NCBI RefSeq assembly: GCF_023516215.1
Contig: NZ_CP097349.1
Location: 2,976,001 to 3,040,000, forward strand
From: Cytobacillus pseudoceanisediminis
GTDB lineage: Bacteria > Bacillota > Bacilli > Bacillales > Cytobacillaceae
Length of the DNA: 64,000 bases
Direction of reading: 5' to 3'
Position 1 is the stretch's first letter, and every line of letters begins with the position of its first letter. Shown one piece after another: positions 55,852-63,757 of this stretch. The notes under the pieces are model-generated. The model did not search any database and was not told the DNA's origin. It saw nothing but the letters and a program-made list of their open reading frames with translations. The translations under genes were made by a program, and so were the position numbers.

Positions 55852-55981
55852 GTGCTGATTTCCACTGCAGGCACTCGCTTTCCACGGGGCTACCGCGAGC
55901 CTCCTCGGCGTGACCGCCTGCGGGGTCTCCCCTGGTTCGCTACTCCCGTAGGAGTCTCGTACCTTTCGCTCCAATCAGCAC
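55852..55981. repeat. TIR-bounded repeat, copy C
   Basis: A 130-base element bounded by GTGCTGATTTCCACTGC and TTTCGCTCCAATCAGCAC. The core carries the family segments TCGCTTTCCACGGGG, GAGCCTCCTCGGCG, TGCGGGGTCTCC and CTACTCCCGTAGGAGTCTCG. Against copies A and D, the outer stem has changed on both sides (GTTGATT/AATCAAC to GCTGATT/AATCAGC), keeping the pairing. Confidence 0.75.
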
Positions 55982-56032
55982 AGTTATTTAACAATTATAC
56001 GGAATCAAAACCCATATTAAGTGTATATATTA

Positions 56033-56060
56033 AGCCCTCTACCAACTAAGGCAGAGGGCT
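56033..56060. terminator. Terminator after yfkM
   Basis: AGCCCTCT / AGAGGGCT perfect stem with a 12-base loop, 10 bases past the yfkM stop; TTAATATATAC follows on the minus strand, so termination may be weak. Confidence 0.65.
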
Positions 56061-56070
56061 GTCAATTTTA

Positions 56071-56586
56071 TTAACCTAACAACTTAAGCGATTCACGTGT
56101 AAATGCCGGAATATCATCTGGCTGTCGGCTTGTTACTAACTGGTTTTGGCAGACGACGACTTCTGAGTCCTGGAATTTGGCTCCTGCGTATTCCATGTCG
56201 ACTTGGATGGATTTATAGCCGGTTGCGTCGCGGCCTTCGAGTGTTTTAGCTGTCAGCAATAGCTGTGGTCCGTGGCAGATGGCGAATACTGGTTTCTTTT
56301 CGTCCATGAAGGATTTTGTAAATTGAACAAATCGGTCATCGGCACGAAGCTGGTCCGGTGAGAATCCGCCTGGCAGGAATAGTGCATCAAAGTCCTGCGG
56401 ATTTACGTTATCAATACTTTGATCTATTTGAACAGTGGCTTCGCCCTGTTTTCCTTTAACAGATTTGCCTTGTTCCTTTTCAATTGTCACAACTTCATGG
56501 CCGGCTTCTTTAAATGCTTTGGCAGGTTCCGTGTATTCACTATCTTCGAACATCTCGGTAATTAAGCATGCGATTTTTTTACTCAT
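56071..56586 (-). CDS. yfkM: DJ-1/PfpI-family stress protein YfkM
   Basis: A 171-residue DJ-1/PfpI protein. The nucleophile elbow is FAICHGPQLLLTA with the conserved Cys, and ALFLPGGFSPDQLR carries the second strand. B. subtilis YfkM (general stress protein 18) belongs to the SigB regulon. Relatives act as deglycases or chaperones, but the activity is disputed. CAAAGGAGATGTTATAA precedes the ATG. Confidence 0.92.
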   Translation of the reverse strand: MSKKIACLITEMFEDSEYTEPAKAFKEAGHEVVTIEKEQGKSVKGKQGEATVQIDQSIDNVNPQDFDALFLPGGFSPDQLRADDRFVQFTKSFMDEKKPVFAICHGPQLLLTAKTLEGRDATGYKSIQVDMEYAGAKFQDSEVVVCQNQLVTSRQPDDIPAFTRESLKLLG

Positions 56587-56669
56587 TTATAACATCTCCT
56601 TTGAAAAATCTTCACATAAGGAGATTTCCCTGAATGGACAATCTTAAACGTAAAAAGGCATATTCACCT

Positions 56670-57397
56670 TTAAAATACCTGGCTGTCCATTCTTCTGGCA
56701 AAGTCAACAAACCTGAATTTGTCGGGTCTGTGCCTGGATTCTGTGTATTGAAAAAGGGTGGCATCGTCAAAGTAGATATAATTTTTCACCACGACAATGG
56801 CATGGAACCCTTCCATATCAAGGAGCCTGCGGTCTTCAGCAGTTGGTTCTTCCACAGTAAATTCCTTTTTGGCAAAACTGATTTTTTCCCGAGTTCGCCC
56901 TCAATGTAGGCAAAAATAGAGCTCTGGCATATTTCTTTGTTCAAGCCCGGGACATATTTCTCAATTAAAAAATCCTTGTCCAAAATAATCCGCTCATCTT
57001 CAATCTTCCGGACACGATACACTTTCCATACCTTTTCACTTTTATCAATATGGAGATGCTTCATCTTTTCTGCATCAGGCTGAATAAGTGAAAATTCGTC
57101 CACAATCGTTTCGGCACGCTGACCCATCTTCCCGGCCAGCTCTTTAAAGCTGACCAGACCCGATATGGGGAACTGAAGCTTTTTTAAATCAAGGACCAGC
57201 GAGCCTTTCCCGCGGATTTTCTGGATAAAGCCGTTTTGCGCAAGCAAATTCAACGCTTTTCGGATGGTTTCCCTTGAAGTGGAATACATCTCCGTCAATT
57301 CATGTTCAGATGGCAGAATGGATCTGGCGGGATACTTGCCTTCCTGAATTTGCTGGGCAAGCTCCTCATAAATCACTAGGTATTTATTATTTCTCAT
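56670..57397 (-). CDS. treR: GntR-family trehalose operon repressor TreR, frameshifted
   Basis: A HutC-subfamily GntR regulator, about 242 residues when repaired. The winged helix is LPSEHELTEMYSTSRETIRKA with IRGKGSLV in the wing. The UTRA sensor domain has RVRKIEDERIILDKDFL and ends FRFVDFARRMDSQVF. In B. subtilis the effector is trehalose-6-phosphate. The frame breaks at the six-T run 56883-56888 (seven expected), restoring GKKISFAKKEFTVEEPTAED. The start at 57397 has only a weak site, so an earlier ATG is possible. treA and treP are not adjacent. Confidence 0.85.
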
Positions 57398-57457
57398 TTC
57401 AATCACCATTTCAGTCATGTTTTACACCATTCTACCATTTATCTAGCTTGCTTTCAT

Positions 57458-58447
57458 TTACCTGTTGGACAGCTGGATAAAATACCATCCGCCTTCGGTT
57501 ACGACCGGCTTGAAGGTTTTTACTTTCAGCTTCAGCTCTTTAGCGATTTGATGTATATCCTCCTCGGTCGGGGTAGGATAGAGATTTTCAAATGCAGAGA
57601 AGAAGCTGTTAAAAACACTTGAAAACTCTTCCCCTTTTTTCGAATGAAGAATGGGCGTGATAATAGTTATGGATCCTTTTCGGCTAAGCCAGCCTTTCAA
57701 GCGGAATAGCAGCTGCTTGCGATCCTCCGGCTGGATATAGTGCAGTAAGTTATTGACCATAATTAAATCAGCCTGATGCTCAGGTGAGTATTCATGGACA
57801 TCCGCTGTGACAATTTTAATGTTGGGAATATCTTTGCAATTGGTTCTGGCGGAATCTGCCACCTCTTCATTCATTTCAATGCCTGCCAGTTTTGCCTGCG
57901 GGAACTTTTGGCTGATTCTGCTTAAATAGCCGCCTTCCCCGCACCCAATGTCGATGATCCTTTCCATTTTGTTTTTCTTAATGGTTTTCATCAGACGCGG
58001 CAATGCAAGCTGTTCAAGCAGTGACGAGGTTCTCGCTACGGTAGGTCCATGCTCTTCATGGTCAAAAGTGTTTTTCTTATTGGAACGGAGCAGTTCTGGA
58101 TAAGAGAGTAAAGTCGGGATATGCAATTCCATCATTTCCTTCAGGATGATTCCTGTAGATCGGGGGTTTTTCGGCGTAGATGGAAGACTGAATTTAGATG
58201 CTGTCTTAATTTTATCCTTCCCTTTCTTTTTCAAATGACGGATCGAAAGCCCCACCTCCACCCACCTTAAAAGCAGCTCCTCCTGAAGATTTTTGCTTGA
58301 TGCCACCTCTTTTACCGTTTTCCAGCTGCGGAACTGGGAAAAAAGGTCAAGCTCGAAGCCTACGTATGCGTGCCAGCTATATAAAAACGGCTGGTTCTTT
58401 TTCATCCAATTTCGTGCTTTTAGTAATCTCACATATTCATTTATCAT
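57458..58447 (-). CDS. Class I SAM-dependent methyltransferase
   Basis: A 329-residue protein: an N-terminal helical part like those that precede small-molecule O- or C-methyltransferases, then the SAM fold with IIDIGCGEGGYLSR (motif I, about 169-182), GIEMNE (motif II) and LIMVNNLLHYI (motif IV). The substrate is unknown. It overlaps the upstream FAD monooxygenase gene by four bases (ATGA), so the two are translationally coupled and should act in one pathway. Confidence 0.85.
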   Translation of the reverse strand: MINEYVRLLKARNWMKKNQPFLYSWHAYVGFELDLFSQFRSWKTVKEVASSKNLQEELLLRWVEVGLSIRHLKKKGKDKIKTASKFSLPSTPKNPRSTGIILKEMMELHIPTLLSYPELLRSNKKNTFDHEEHGPTVARTSSLLEQLALPRLMKTIKKNKMERIIDIGCGEGGYLSRISQKFPQAKLAGIEMNEEVADSARTNCKDIPNIKIVTADVHEYSPEHQADLIMVNNLLHYIQPEDRKQLLFRLKGWLSRKGSITIITPILHSKKGEEFSSVFNSFFSAFENLYPTPTEEDIHQIAKELKLKVKTFKPVVTEGGWYFIQLSNR

Positions 58448-59745
58448 GGCTGTTCAACCTTCTTCCAGGGATAGTCATCTTTTTCTGTATAAAAGTAATC
58501 GCTTTTAACGGCAGCTGATAATTCTGTTCTTCTTGCCGGCAGCATTCCTGCCTGAATCAATCGATCCCACAGGCTCTCTGACCAATATCCAAGGCCTGAA
58601 ACATTCAGCATTTGCTTATATTGCAATGTTTTATCTCTTTCAATCTGCTTCAGGCCATTGCGGCGTATTCCAGTAATAACCCGGTTGGAATAGGAATAGG
58701 CTATGGCCGATAAATGGCTGAGGCTGATCATGTTTTCAGCGCGGGGCTTCCGGACTTTTTCATACCATTTAAGCTTGTCCGGCGAAATTCTTCCGCTCGC
58801 ATACATCTCTGCAAGCAATTCACCAAGCACATCCGCATCCTGAATCGCCATATTCATCCCTTCACCTGCCATCGGATGGACCGTATGGGCTGCATCCCCC
58901 AAGATAGCGAGCTTTCCATCCACATATTTATCTGCATAAAAGGCTGTCGGAATCATCAGCTGAATATCCTTCCAATTTTCCAGCCTGGTCACATACCCCT
59001 CCAATTTCGGAAAAAGCTCTAAATAGTTTTTATGGAAATGGTGAATTCCTTTTTTGAGATGTTCCTTATAAGTGCCCTCCGGAATTAAATAGACAGACCG
59101 TACTTTCGCATCCGGCAGCGGAAATAATCCGAGAAACCGTTCACCCTTAGAAATGATCTTCCCTTCCTCCAATGATTGAGGCCGGGGGAAAGTAACAGTT
59201 AAAAATTGATGATTGTACTCAATCTTTTTAATCTTGCTATTCATTACTTTTCTTGTTATGGAATTCCTTCCCTCAGCACCTATAAAAAAGTCAGCCTTCA
59301 CCGTCAGCTGCTCCTTTAAATTCTTCCGCTCAACCATTAATTCGCCATTTTCATAGCCTTTTGCCAGGGTCCCTGACAAGTAATGAAAGTTTGGATATTG
59401 AAGCGCCTGTTTGAGGAGGATTCCTTTCAGCCTTTCATGCTCGATCATGAGTGAGTATTTATAATCTCCCGGCAGAATGCTGTAATCCATGGCAAACTCT
59501 TTTTCCCCTTCCTTAAACGCAATTCGGGAAAATGAAAAGCCATTCTCGCGGATTACATCCAAAGCATCAAGCCGCTTAAAAATTTTCAGGCTCTTCGGCT
59601 GCAGGAGTTCTCCCTTATAAACGGAAGATGGGGCATCCAGTTTCTCCAGAACGAGGACATCAATATTGGCTTGGGCCAGCTTCAATCCAAGCGTCAAGCC
59701 GCCAATCCCTCCGCCCACAATTGCAACCGCTGTATTCAAGGACAT
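58444..59745 (-). CDS. FAD-dependent aromatic/polyprenyl monooxygenase (UbiH-like)
   Basis: A 433-residue single-component flavoprotein hydroxylase. The N-terminal Rossmann motif is VAIVGGGIGGLTLGLKLA, the DG-type motif is FFIGAEGRNSITRK, and the GD motif is AILGDAAHTVHPMAGEGMN. Length and motifs fit the UbiH/PHBH class, which hydroxylates aromatic or polyketide rings using NAD(P)H and oxygen. Coupled to the downstream methyltransferase; together they look like a hydroxylation-methylation tailoring pair. Confidence 0.88.
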   Translation of the reverse strand: MSLNTAVAIVGGGIGGLTLGLKLAQANIDVLVLEKLDAPSSVYKGELLQPKSLKIFKRLDALDVIRENGFSFSRIAFKEGEKEFAMDYSILPGDYKYSLMIEHERLKGILLKQALQYPNFHYLSGTLAKGYENGELMVERKNLKEQLTVKADFFIGAEGRNSITRKVMNSKIKKIEYNHQFLTVTFPRPQSLEEGKIISKGERFLGLFPLPDAKVRSVYLIPEGTYKEHLKKGIHHFHKNYLELFPKLEGYVTRLENWKDIQLMIPTAFYADKYVDGKLAILGDAAHTVHPMAGEGMNMAIQDADVLGELLAEMYASGRISPDKLKWYEKVRKPRAENMISLSHLSAIAYSYSNRVITGIRRNGLKQIERDKTLQYKQMLNVSGLGYWSESLWDRLIQAGMLPARRTELSAAVKSDYFYTEKDDYPWKKVEQP

Positions 59746-59972
59746 GTTTCCACCACCTTTGCCTTTTATTTAACCTCCTTTTTAAAAAGCAAAACCAATG
59801 GATATGCTGATATTACAATGTCTGGAAAAAATTATTAGAACAAACTTTTAAAAATAGGAGTATGATTGTGGGAGACACCTATATTTTCAAAATCCTGTAT
59901 AATAGAGAGAGTAAAATCAATTAACGTTCCTTTTCGGACGATATATAGCATTATTTTTTGGAGGCAATAATA

Positions 59973-61031
59973 ATGAGAGAAATAGCAGTCGAACAATATA
60001 TCCAAATGGACAACGCAGTTCCGGTCGATGTCAGGTCTCCAATTGAATTTGAGGAGTGCAGCATTCCCGGTGCTGTCAATGTTCCGCTTTTCACCAATGA
60101 AGAGCGTGTGGAAATCGGAACACTATATAAGAGAGAAGGTTCTGATGCGGCTAAGTGGAGAGCGATGGAAATCGTTTCACCTAAAATTCCGTCCATGATG
60201 CAGAAAATCAGAGACCTGAAAAATGATGGCTTACAGCCTGTCATTTACTGCTGGCGCGGCGGCATGCGCAGTAAAGCGGTCACCACATTTATAACGTATG
60301 CAGGCGTTTCAATCCCCCGTTTAATTGGGGGCTATAGAGCGTACCGTCAATATATTCTTGAAAACACAGCAGACTTGATTCCTGAAAAAGCAGTTGTTCT
60401 GCACGGAATGACCGGCGTCGGGAAAACGGATGTGCTGAAGGTATTAAGCGAAAAAGGATATCCTGTTATTGACCTTGAAGAAATGGCAGGACATCGCGGT
60501 TCAATCTTCGGATCCTTTGGCATGGGAGACGGCAGCACACAAAAAACATTTGATGCACTATTGTATCAATCCCTTTCTGAGGTTAAAGGTTCCCCTTATA
60601 TTATTATGGAAGCTGAAAGCAAGCGAATAGGAAAGGCTGTTCAGCCGGACGAGCTTCTTGATACCAAAAAAACTGGTATTCATATTGATATGTTTGCCAG
60701 CATGGAGTCCCGTGTGCAGCGTATCCTCCGTGACTATGTGGAACCTTATCAAAGAGAAGAATGGTTCAAGCCGAAAGTGGATGAAAGCCTTGTGTTTATT
60801 AAAAAACGTCTGAAAGATACTGAAATCCGCGAGCAGCTGGATGAATCAGCTGAAGCAGAAAACTACGAGCTATTTATAAAGCTTTTATTAGAACACTATT
60901 ACGATCCGCGCTATGCTTTTAAACAGCATGACTATGAAGGCCAATTCCACCACGTAAATGCGGATGATGTGGAAGCTGCTGCACAGCAAATTATTCACAT
61001 TATTGAAAACCAAAATGCTCCCGTCCTCTGA
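59973..61031 (+). CDS. mnmH: tRNA 2-selenouridine/geranyl-2-thiouridine synthase MnmH
   Basis: A 352-residue enzyme joining a rhodanese domain (PVDVRSPIEFEE; active Cys in VIYCWRGGMRSKA, about residue 94) and a P-loop domain (HGMTGVGKTDVL). It replaces the sulphur of 2-thiouridine at tRNA position 34 with selenium, or adds a geranyl group. The start at 59973 has TTGGAGGCAATAAT before it. No selD lies in the window, so which reaction is used is open. Confidence 0.92.
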   Translation: MREIAVEQYIQMDNAVPVDVRSPIEFEECSIPGAVNVPLFTNEERVEIGTLYKREGSDAAKWRAMEIVSPKIPSMMQKIRDLKNDGLQPVIYCWRGGMRSKAVTTFITYAGVSIPRLIGGYRAYRQYILENTADLIPEKAVVLHGMTGVGKTDVLKVLSEKGYPVIDLEEMAGHRGSIFGSFGMGDGSTQKTFDALLYQSLSEVKGSPYIIMEAESKRIGKAVQPDELLDTKKTGIHIDMFASMESRVQRILRDYVEPYQREEWFKPKVDESLVFIKKRLKDTEIREQLDESAEAENYELFIKLLLEHYYDPRYAFKQHDYEGQFHHVNADDVEAAAQQIIHIIENQNAPVL

Positions 61032-61049
61032 CGCGGAGCATTACTTTTT
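61014..61049 (+). terminator. Terminator overlapping the mnmH stop
   Basis: AATGCTCC / GGAGCATT stem with a 13-base loop that contains the stop codon, then ACTTTTTG. Confidence 0.8.
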
Positions 61050-61105
61050 GCGAGCGACAAAAGATATATTTTTATAAATCACAGATAACTAACTATTTAA
61101 ACCGG

Positions 61106-61134
61106 TTGACACTGTGGTATGATGGTAATAATAT
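61106..61134 (+). promoter_or_regulatory. Sigma-A promoter 1 of sinR
   Basis: TTGACA (61106-61111), a 17-base spacer and TAATAT (61129-61134), about 75 bases ahead of sinR. Confidence 0.7.
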
Positions 61135-61144
61135 TGAACAAATC

Positions 61145-61177
61145 GTTCTTAATATGGAACTAGATATATGATATAAT
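61145..61177 (+). promoter_or_regulatory. Promoter 2 of sinR with SinR-like inverted repeat
   Basis: TTAATA (61149-61154), 17 bases and TATAAT (61172-61177). GTTC (61145-61148) and GAAC (61157-61160) form an inverted repeat over the -35 region, like the GTTCTYT half-sites bound by SinR in B. subtilis. Autorepression by SinR is therefore possible. Confidence 0.45.
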
Positions 61178-61211
61178 CCTATTACATACAAAATAAGGTG
61201 TGTGGTATACG

Positions 61212-61535
61212 ATGATCGGTGATCGTGTAAAAAAACTTCGCCAGGAAAAGAAAATGTCCTTATCCGAGCTTGCCGACCAGGCCGGTGTGGCAAAATCATA
61301 TTTAAGCTCGCTTGAGCGCAATCTGCAAACTAATCCATCGATTCAATTTCTTGAGAAAATCGCAGGTGTTCTGAATGTTCCCGTGGACCATCTGATCCAT
61401 GAGCAGATCAACAAGGAAGACCTCGATTCAGAATGGATGAAAATTGTAAAGGAAGCGATGGAGTCTGGTGTTTCTAAGGAGCAATTTCGGGAGTTTTTGG
61501 ATTTTAATAAGTGGAGAAGCGGACAAAAATCATAG
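61212..61535 (+). CDS. sinR: SinR-like biofilm master repressor
   Basis: A 107-residue protein with the two SinR parts. An N-terminal XRE helix-turn-helix (GDRVKKLRQEKKMSLSELAD, SYLSSLERNLQTNPS) is followed by a C-terminal helical hook (DSEWMKIVKEAMESGVSKEQ, REFLDF) that binds SinI. In Bacillus it represses eps and tapA-sipW-tasA genes. The ATG at 61212 has AAGGTGTGTGG ahead, and a GTG-type earlier start is less likely. It is not preceded by sinI; a short sinI-like gene lies downstream on the other strand. Confidence 0.92.
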   Translation: MIGDRVKKLRQEKKMSLSELADQAGVAKSYLSSLERNLQTNPSIQFLEKIAGVLNVPVDHLIHEQINKEDLDSEWMKIVKEAMESGVSKEQFREFLDFNKWRSGQKS

Positions 61536-61544
61536 ATGCAATGA

Positions 61545-61571
61545 GCCTGAAGGTACAGGCTTATTTTTTTT
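61545..61571 (+). terminator. Terminator after sinR
   Basis: AGCCTG / CAGGCT stem with a six-base loop followed by TATTTTTTTT. Confidence 0.88.
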
Positions 61572-61598
61572 GCAAAATTAGGATCCTTTCTCATAGTG

Positions 61599-61752
61599 TG
61601 TTGTTTTTGCTTATTATTCTGCCCGTTGATTTCCGCTGCGGGAACTTGCTTTCCGCGGGGAGGAACGGGAGCCTCCCGCAGGAGTCAAGTCCCCTCCGCT
61701 CCAATCAACTCAGTAAATTAAATCAATTTATTAAATAGCAACAAACTTTACG
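61599..61752. repeat. TIR-bounded repeat, copy D
   Basis: Inner ends GTTGATTTCCGCTGCGGG and CCGCTCCAATCAAC, with the outer flanks TGTTGTTTTTGCTTAT and TAGCAACAAACTTTAC shared with copy A. The core keeps TTGCTTTCCGCGGGG and GGGAGCCTCCCGCAGGAGTC but is shorter than copy C. It lies between the convergent sinR and sinI. Confidence 0.78.
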
Positions 61753-61824
61753 AAAACAGCCAAAATAAAAAGCATTTCCGTATATAGAGATACCTCTAAC
61801 AGAAATACTTAGCAATACCGGATA

Positions 61825-61971
61825 TTAGGCTTCCATCAGAAGCTCTTTGGCTTTGTTATTATGTAAAAACTCTCTAATTTCTTCCTTTTGCAGGCCTAGG
61901 TTCTTTGCTTCCATAATTAACTGCAGCCACTCCAAATCAATTCCTTCGACCTTTACATTTTGCTCCGTCAA
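61825..61971 (-). CDS. sinI: SinI-like anti-repressor
   Basis: A 48-residue protein that is nearly all SinI domain: VEGIDLEWLQLIMEAKNLGL followed by QKEEIREFLHNNK. In Bacillus, SinI binds SinR's C-terminal hook and releases biofilm genes. The likely start is the TTG at 61971, which has GGGGGAAG six bases ahead; the in-frame ATGs upstream give an unrelated N-terminus. Here it is convergent to sinR, not in a sinI-sinR operon. A role as a second SinI or SlrA-like protein is the alternative. Confidence 0.75.
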   Translation of the reverse strand: MTEQNVKVEGIDLEWLQLIMEAKNLGLQKEEIREFLHNNKAKELLMEA

Positions 61972-62257
61972 AATTCTTCCCCCAGGATACATATCGTATT
62001 CCAGGCAACCCAGCCATCGTAGTATCATCCAATACCTTAGACCCGTGACTTTGCGTCCTCATCTTTCAATGAGTTTGCCTTTTTCTGCGCCTATCGGCTC
62101 AAAGAAATTTTTACCATAAATGTATTCTACTATGGCCGTATTGCTAACGTTGTCAGATTTTGTAATTTTTATTAATTATTTTAATATTAAATTAATTTGA
62201 TTTTCGACAAATTTCTAATTGATCTAGGTTCTTTTGATTACCTGTACCCCTCATCTT

Positions 62258-62524
62258 TTAAAGGAAGTTGTTATTAATGGTCGAACTCTTTTTTGAGTAG
62301 TAGGAAAGTCCGATTCTTTTTCTGAAATTTTTGCTGATTTGTTTTATTGAATCGGTATGCGGATTTATACATTTTTTAAAGGTCGTGTGGACTGGTTCGA
62401 GGGTCATAGCATTCAGAAAGACTTCATCCGTTAAATTAGATCCGCATATCGGGCATAGCCAGTCACCCGATTCACTGCTGCTGTATGAAGGCTTGTGGCA
62501 TTTATTGCAGTTCTTTCGGTACAT
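62258..62524 (-). CDS. Small zinc-ribbon protein
   Basis: An 88-residue protein opening MYRKNCNKCHKPSYSSSESG with two CxxC pairs (CNKC and CPIC, 18 residues apart), a zinc ribbon. The C-terminal half is basic and polar with no domain. AATAAGGAGGCTGAAA gives a strong ribosome site for the ATG. A nucleic-acid or protein-binding role is likely; I do not recognise the family. Confidence 0.72.
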   Translation of the reverse strand: MYRKNCNKCHKPSYSSSESGDWLCPICGSNLTDEVFLNAMTLEPVHTTFKKCINPHTDSIKQISKNFRKRIGLSYYSKKSSTINNNFL

Positions 62525-62929
62525 TTTCAGCCTCCTTATTTGACTAAGAATAGTATTTTTACTCTATCGGTTATTAAGATAGATCTTCATAAATCCATAA
62601 AACATGAAGTACTAATATGAATGAATAAAAATAAGCTGCACCTCTTCTTTACCTTGGTTTACGTTGGAAAATTAGTCGAAGTTGAGTTTAGAATTAAAAA
62701 GCCTGAAAAAACAGCTTTAACAGAAAGAAATAATAGGGGTTCTATAGTATATAGAAAATCCATTATTAGATTCACTTCTTCAATCAGCCATAGTCTAATT
62801 CCAAAGAACGTCAAGAGACTATCCAGAAGATTAATGAAGGCAAGATACTGCAGATTTTTTTCATAAGTTCACCGCTTAATGAGCAGCTATTTGATTATAT
62901 TCATTAATTGCTTAAATAAGTTCTAAACA
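62525..62929. other. AT-rich gap without a supported gene
   Basis: The 400 bases between the zinc-ribbon gene and the LPNTA-protein terminator are AT-rich. One open frame of 81 codons on the plus strand (62621-62866) lacks a ribosome site and has no recognisable motif. No repeat copy or hairpin was seen apart from the terminator at its right end. Confidence 0.6.
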
Positions 62930-62974
62930 CGAATTAAAATTAAGGCCTTAAAGAATCAGTTCCTCAGGCCTTAA
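62930..62974 (-). terminator. Terminator after LPNTA-anchored protein gene
   Basis: TTAAGGCCT / AGGCCTTAA perfect stem with a 17-base loop; on the minus strand TTTTAATTC follows. Confidence 0.75.
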
Positions 62975-62975
62975 T

Positions 62976-63686
62976 CTAAGTATCACTCCGAAGCCTTCTA
63001 TAACGCCATAATAAAATTACGCTTCCAGTACTTAAAAATAGTGCACCAATAAGTAATAAATTATAATTATTAGTTGCGGTATTTGGGAGCTTATTCACTT
63101 TCTCTGGAATTACCGTGGCATCTGTTGATGGTGGTGAAGTATTAGTTCCCCCTCCAGAATTATTATCTCCTGATCCGGGAGTCTCGTTGTCGGTTCCAGA
63201 ATCACCTGTTGCTTCCGCAAGAAAAATGATTTCAACCTCTGCGGCGGAATTTTGAAATTCATTTCCCAAATGCTCTGGCATTGTTACTTGGAAAAATAAA
63301 GTTTCTTCTGTCCCCTTCCCTAATTCTCTGGGAGAGAAGCCTTTAAAATCCTTAAGTTTTCCTTCGTAAAGCATCTTTGTATCTTTCTTAACCTCAAGCT
63401 CTAATTCCTCAAAAAGTCCTTTAATAGACTTCGATTTTCCAATGTTAGAAGTATATTTAAAATCTTGATTGCCATCATTTTTTATCGTTATATTTCGCGG
63501 CATCCAGTCGCCTGGTTTTAGGTTTTCTACTTTAAATAGGTATCTATTTGAGTTATCTAAGTTCGTATTAATATCAATTTCCTTGTCCAGTGCTATTGCA
63601 GTTTTGTTTCCAAAAACAATTAAGAAAACAAAGCTATATATAATAAATATTTTTATAGGTTTTGCCAGCAAACTTTTAACTTTCAT
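62976..63686 (-). CDS. TasA/CalY-like protein with LPNTA cell-wall sorting signal
   Basis: A 236-residue surface protein. An N-terminal signal peptide (IYSFVFLIVFGNKTAIA) leads a domain with FKVENLKPGDWMPRNITIKN, the start pattern of the TasA/camelysin fold. A Gly/Ser/Asn-rich spacer (TGDSGTDNETPGSGDNNSGG) follows, then LPNTA, a hydrophobic helix and the tail WRYRRLRSDT, which is a complete sorting signal. LPNTA is the motif used by class D sortases such as B. anthracis SrtC. It follows the tasA/calY gene on the same strand and may tie TasA-type fibres to the wall. GAGGGAATGCC precedes the ATG. Confidence 0.83.
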   Translation of the reverse strand: MKVKSLLAKPIKIFIIYSFVFLIVFGNKTAIALDKEIDINTNLDNSNRYLFKVENLKPGDWMPRNITIKNDGNQDFKYTSNIGKSKSIKGLFEELELEVKKDTKMLYEGKLKDFKGFSPRELGKGTEETLFFQVTMPEHLGNEFQNSAAEVEIIFLAEATGDSGTDNETPGSGDNNSGGGTNTSPPSTDATVIPEKVNKLPNTATNNYNLLLIGALFLSTGSVILLWRYRRLRSDT

Positions 63687-63715
63687 GGCATTCCCTCACA
63701 ACGATAGATTTAACA

Positions 63716-63743
63716 AAAGGCGGGAAATTAATTCCCACCCTTT
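63716..63743 (-). terminator. Hairpin between tasA/calY-like and LPNTA genes
   Basis: AAAGG-GGGAA / TTCCC-CCTTT stem (one mismatch) with a four-base loop, 14 bases past the upstream gene's stop. T-poor downstream, so it may be a partial terminator that sets the ratio of the two proteins. Confidence 0.65.
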
Positions 63744-63757
63744 GTTCTGAAAAATAA

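Noticed and set aside
62621..62866. 81-codon frame on the plus strand
   Set aside because: No ribosome site, no motif, and AT-rich; not strong enough to call a gene.
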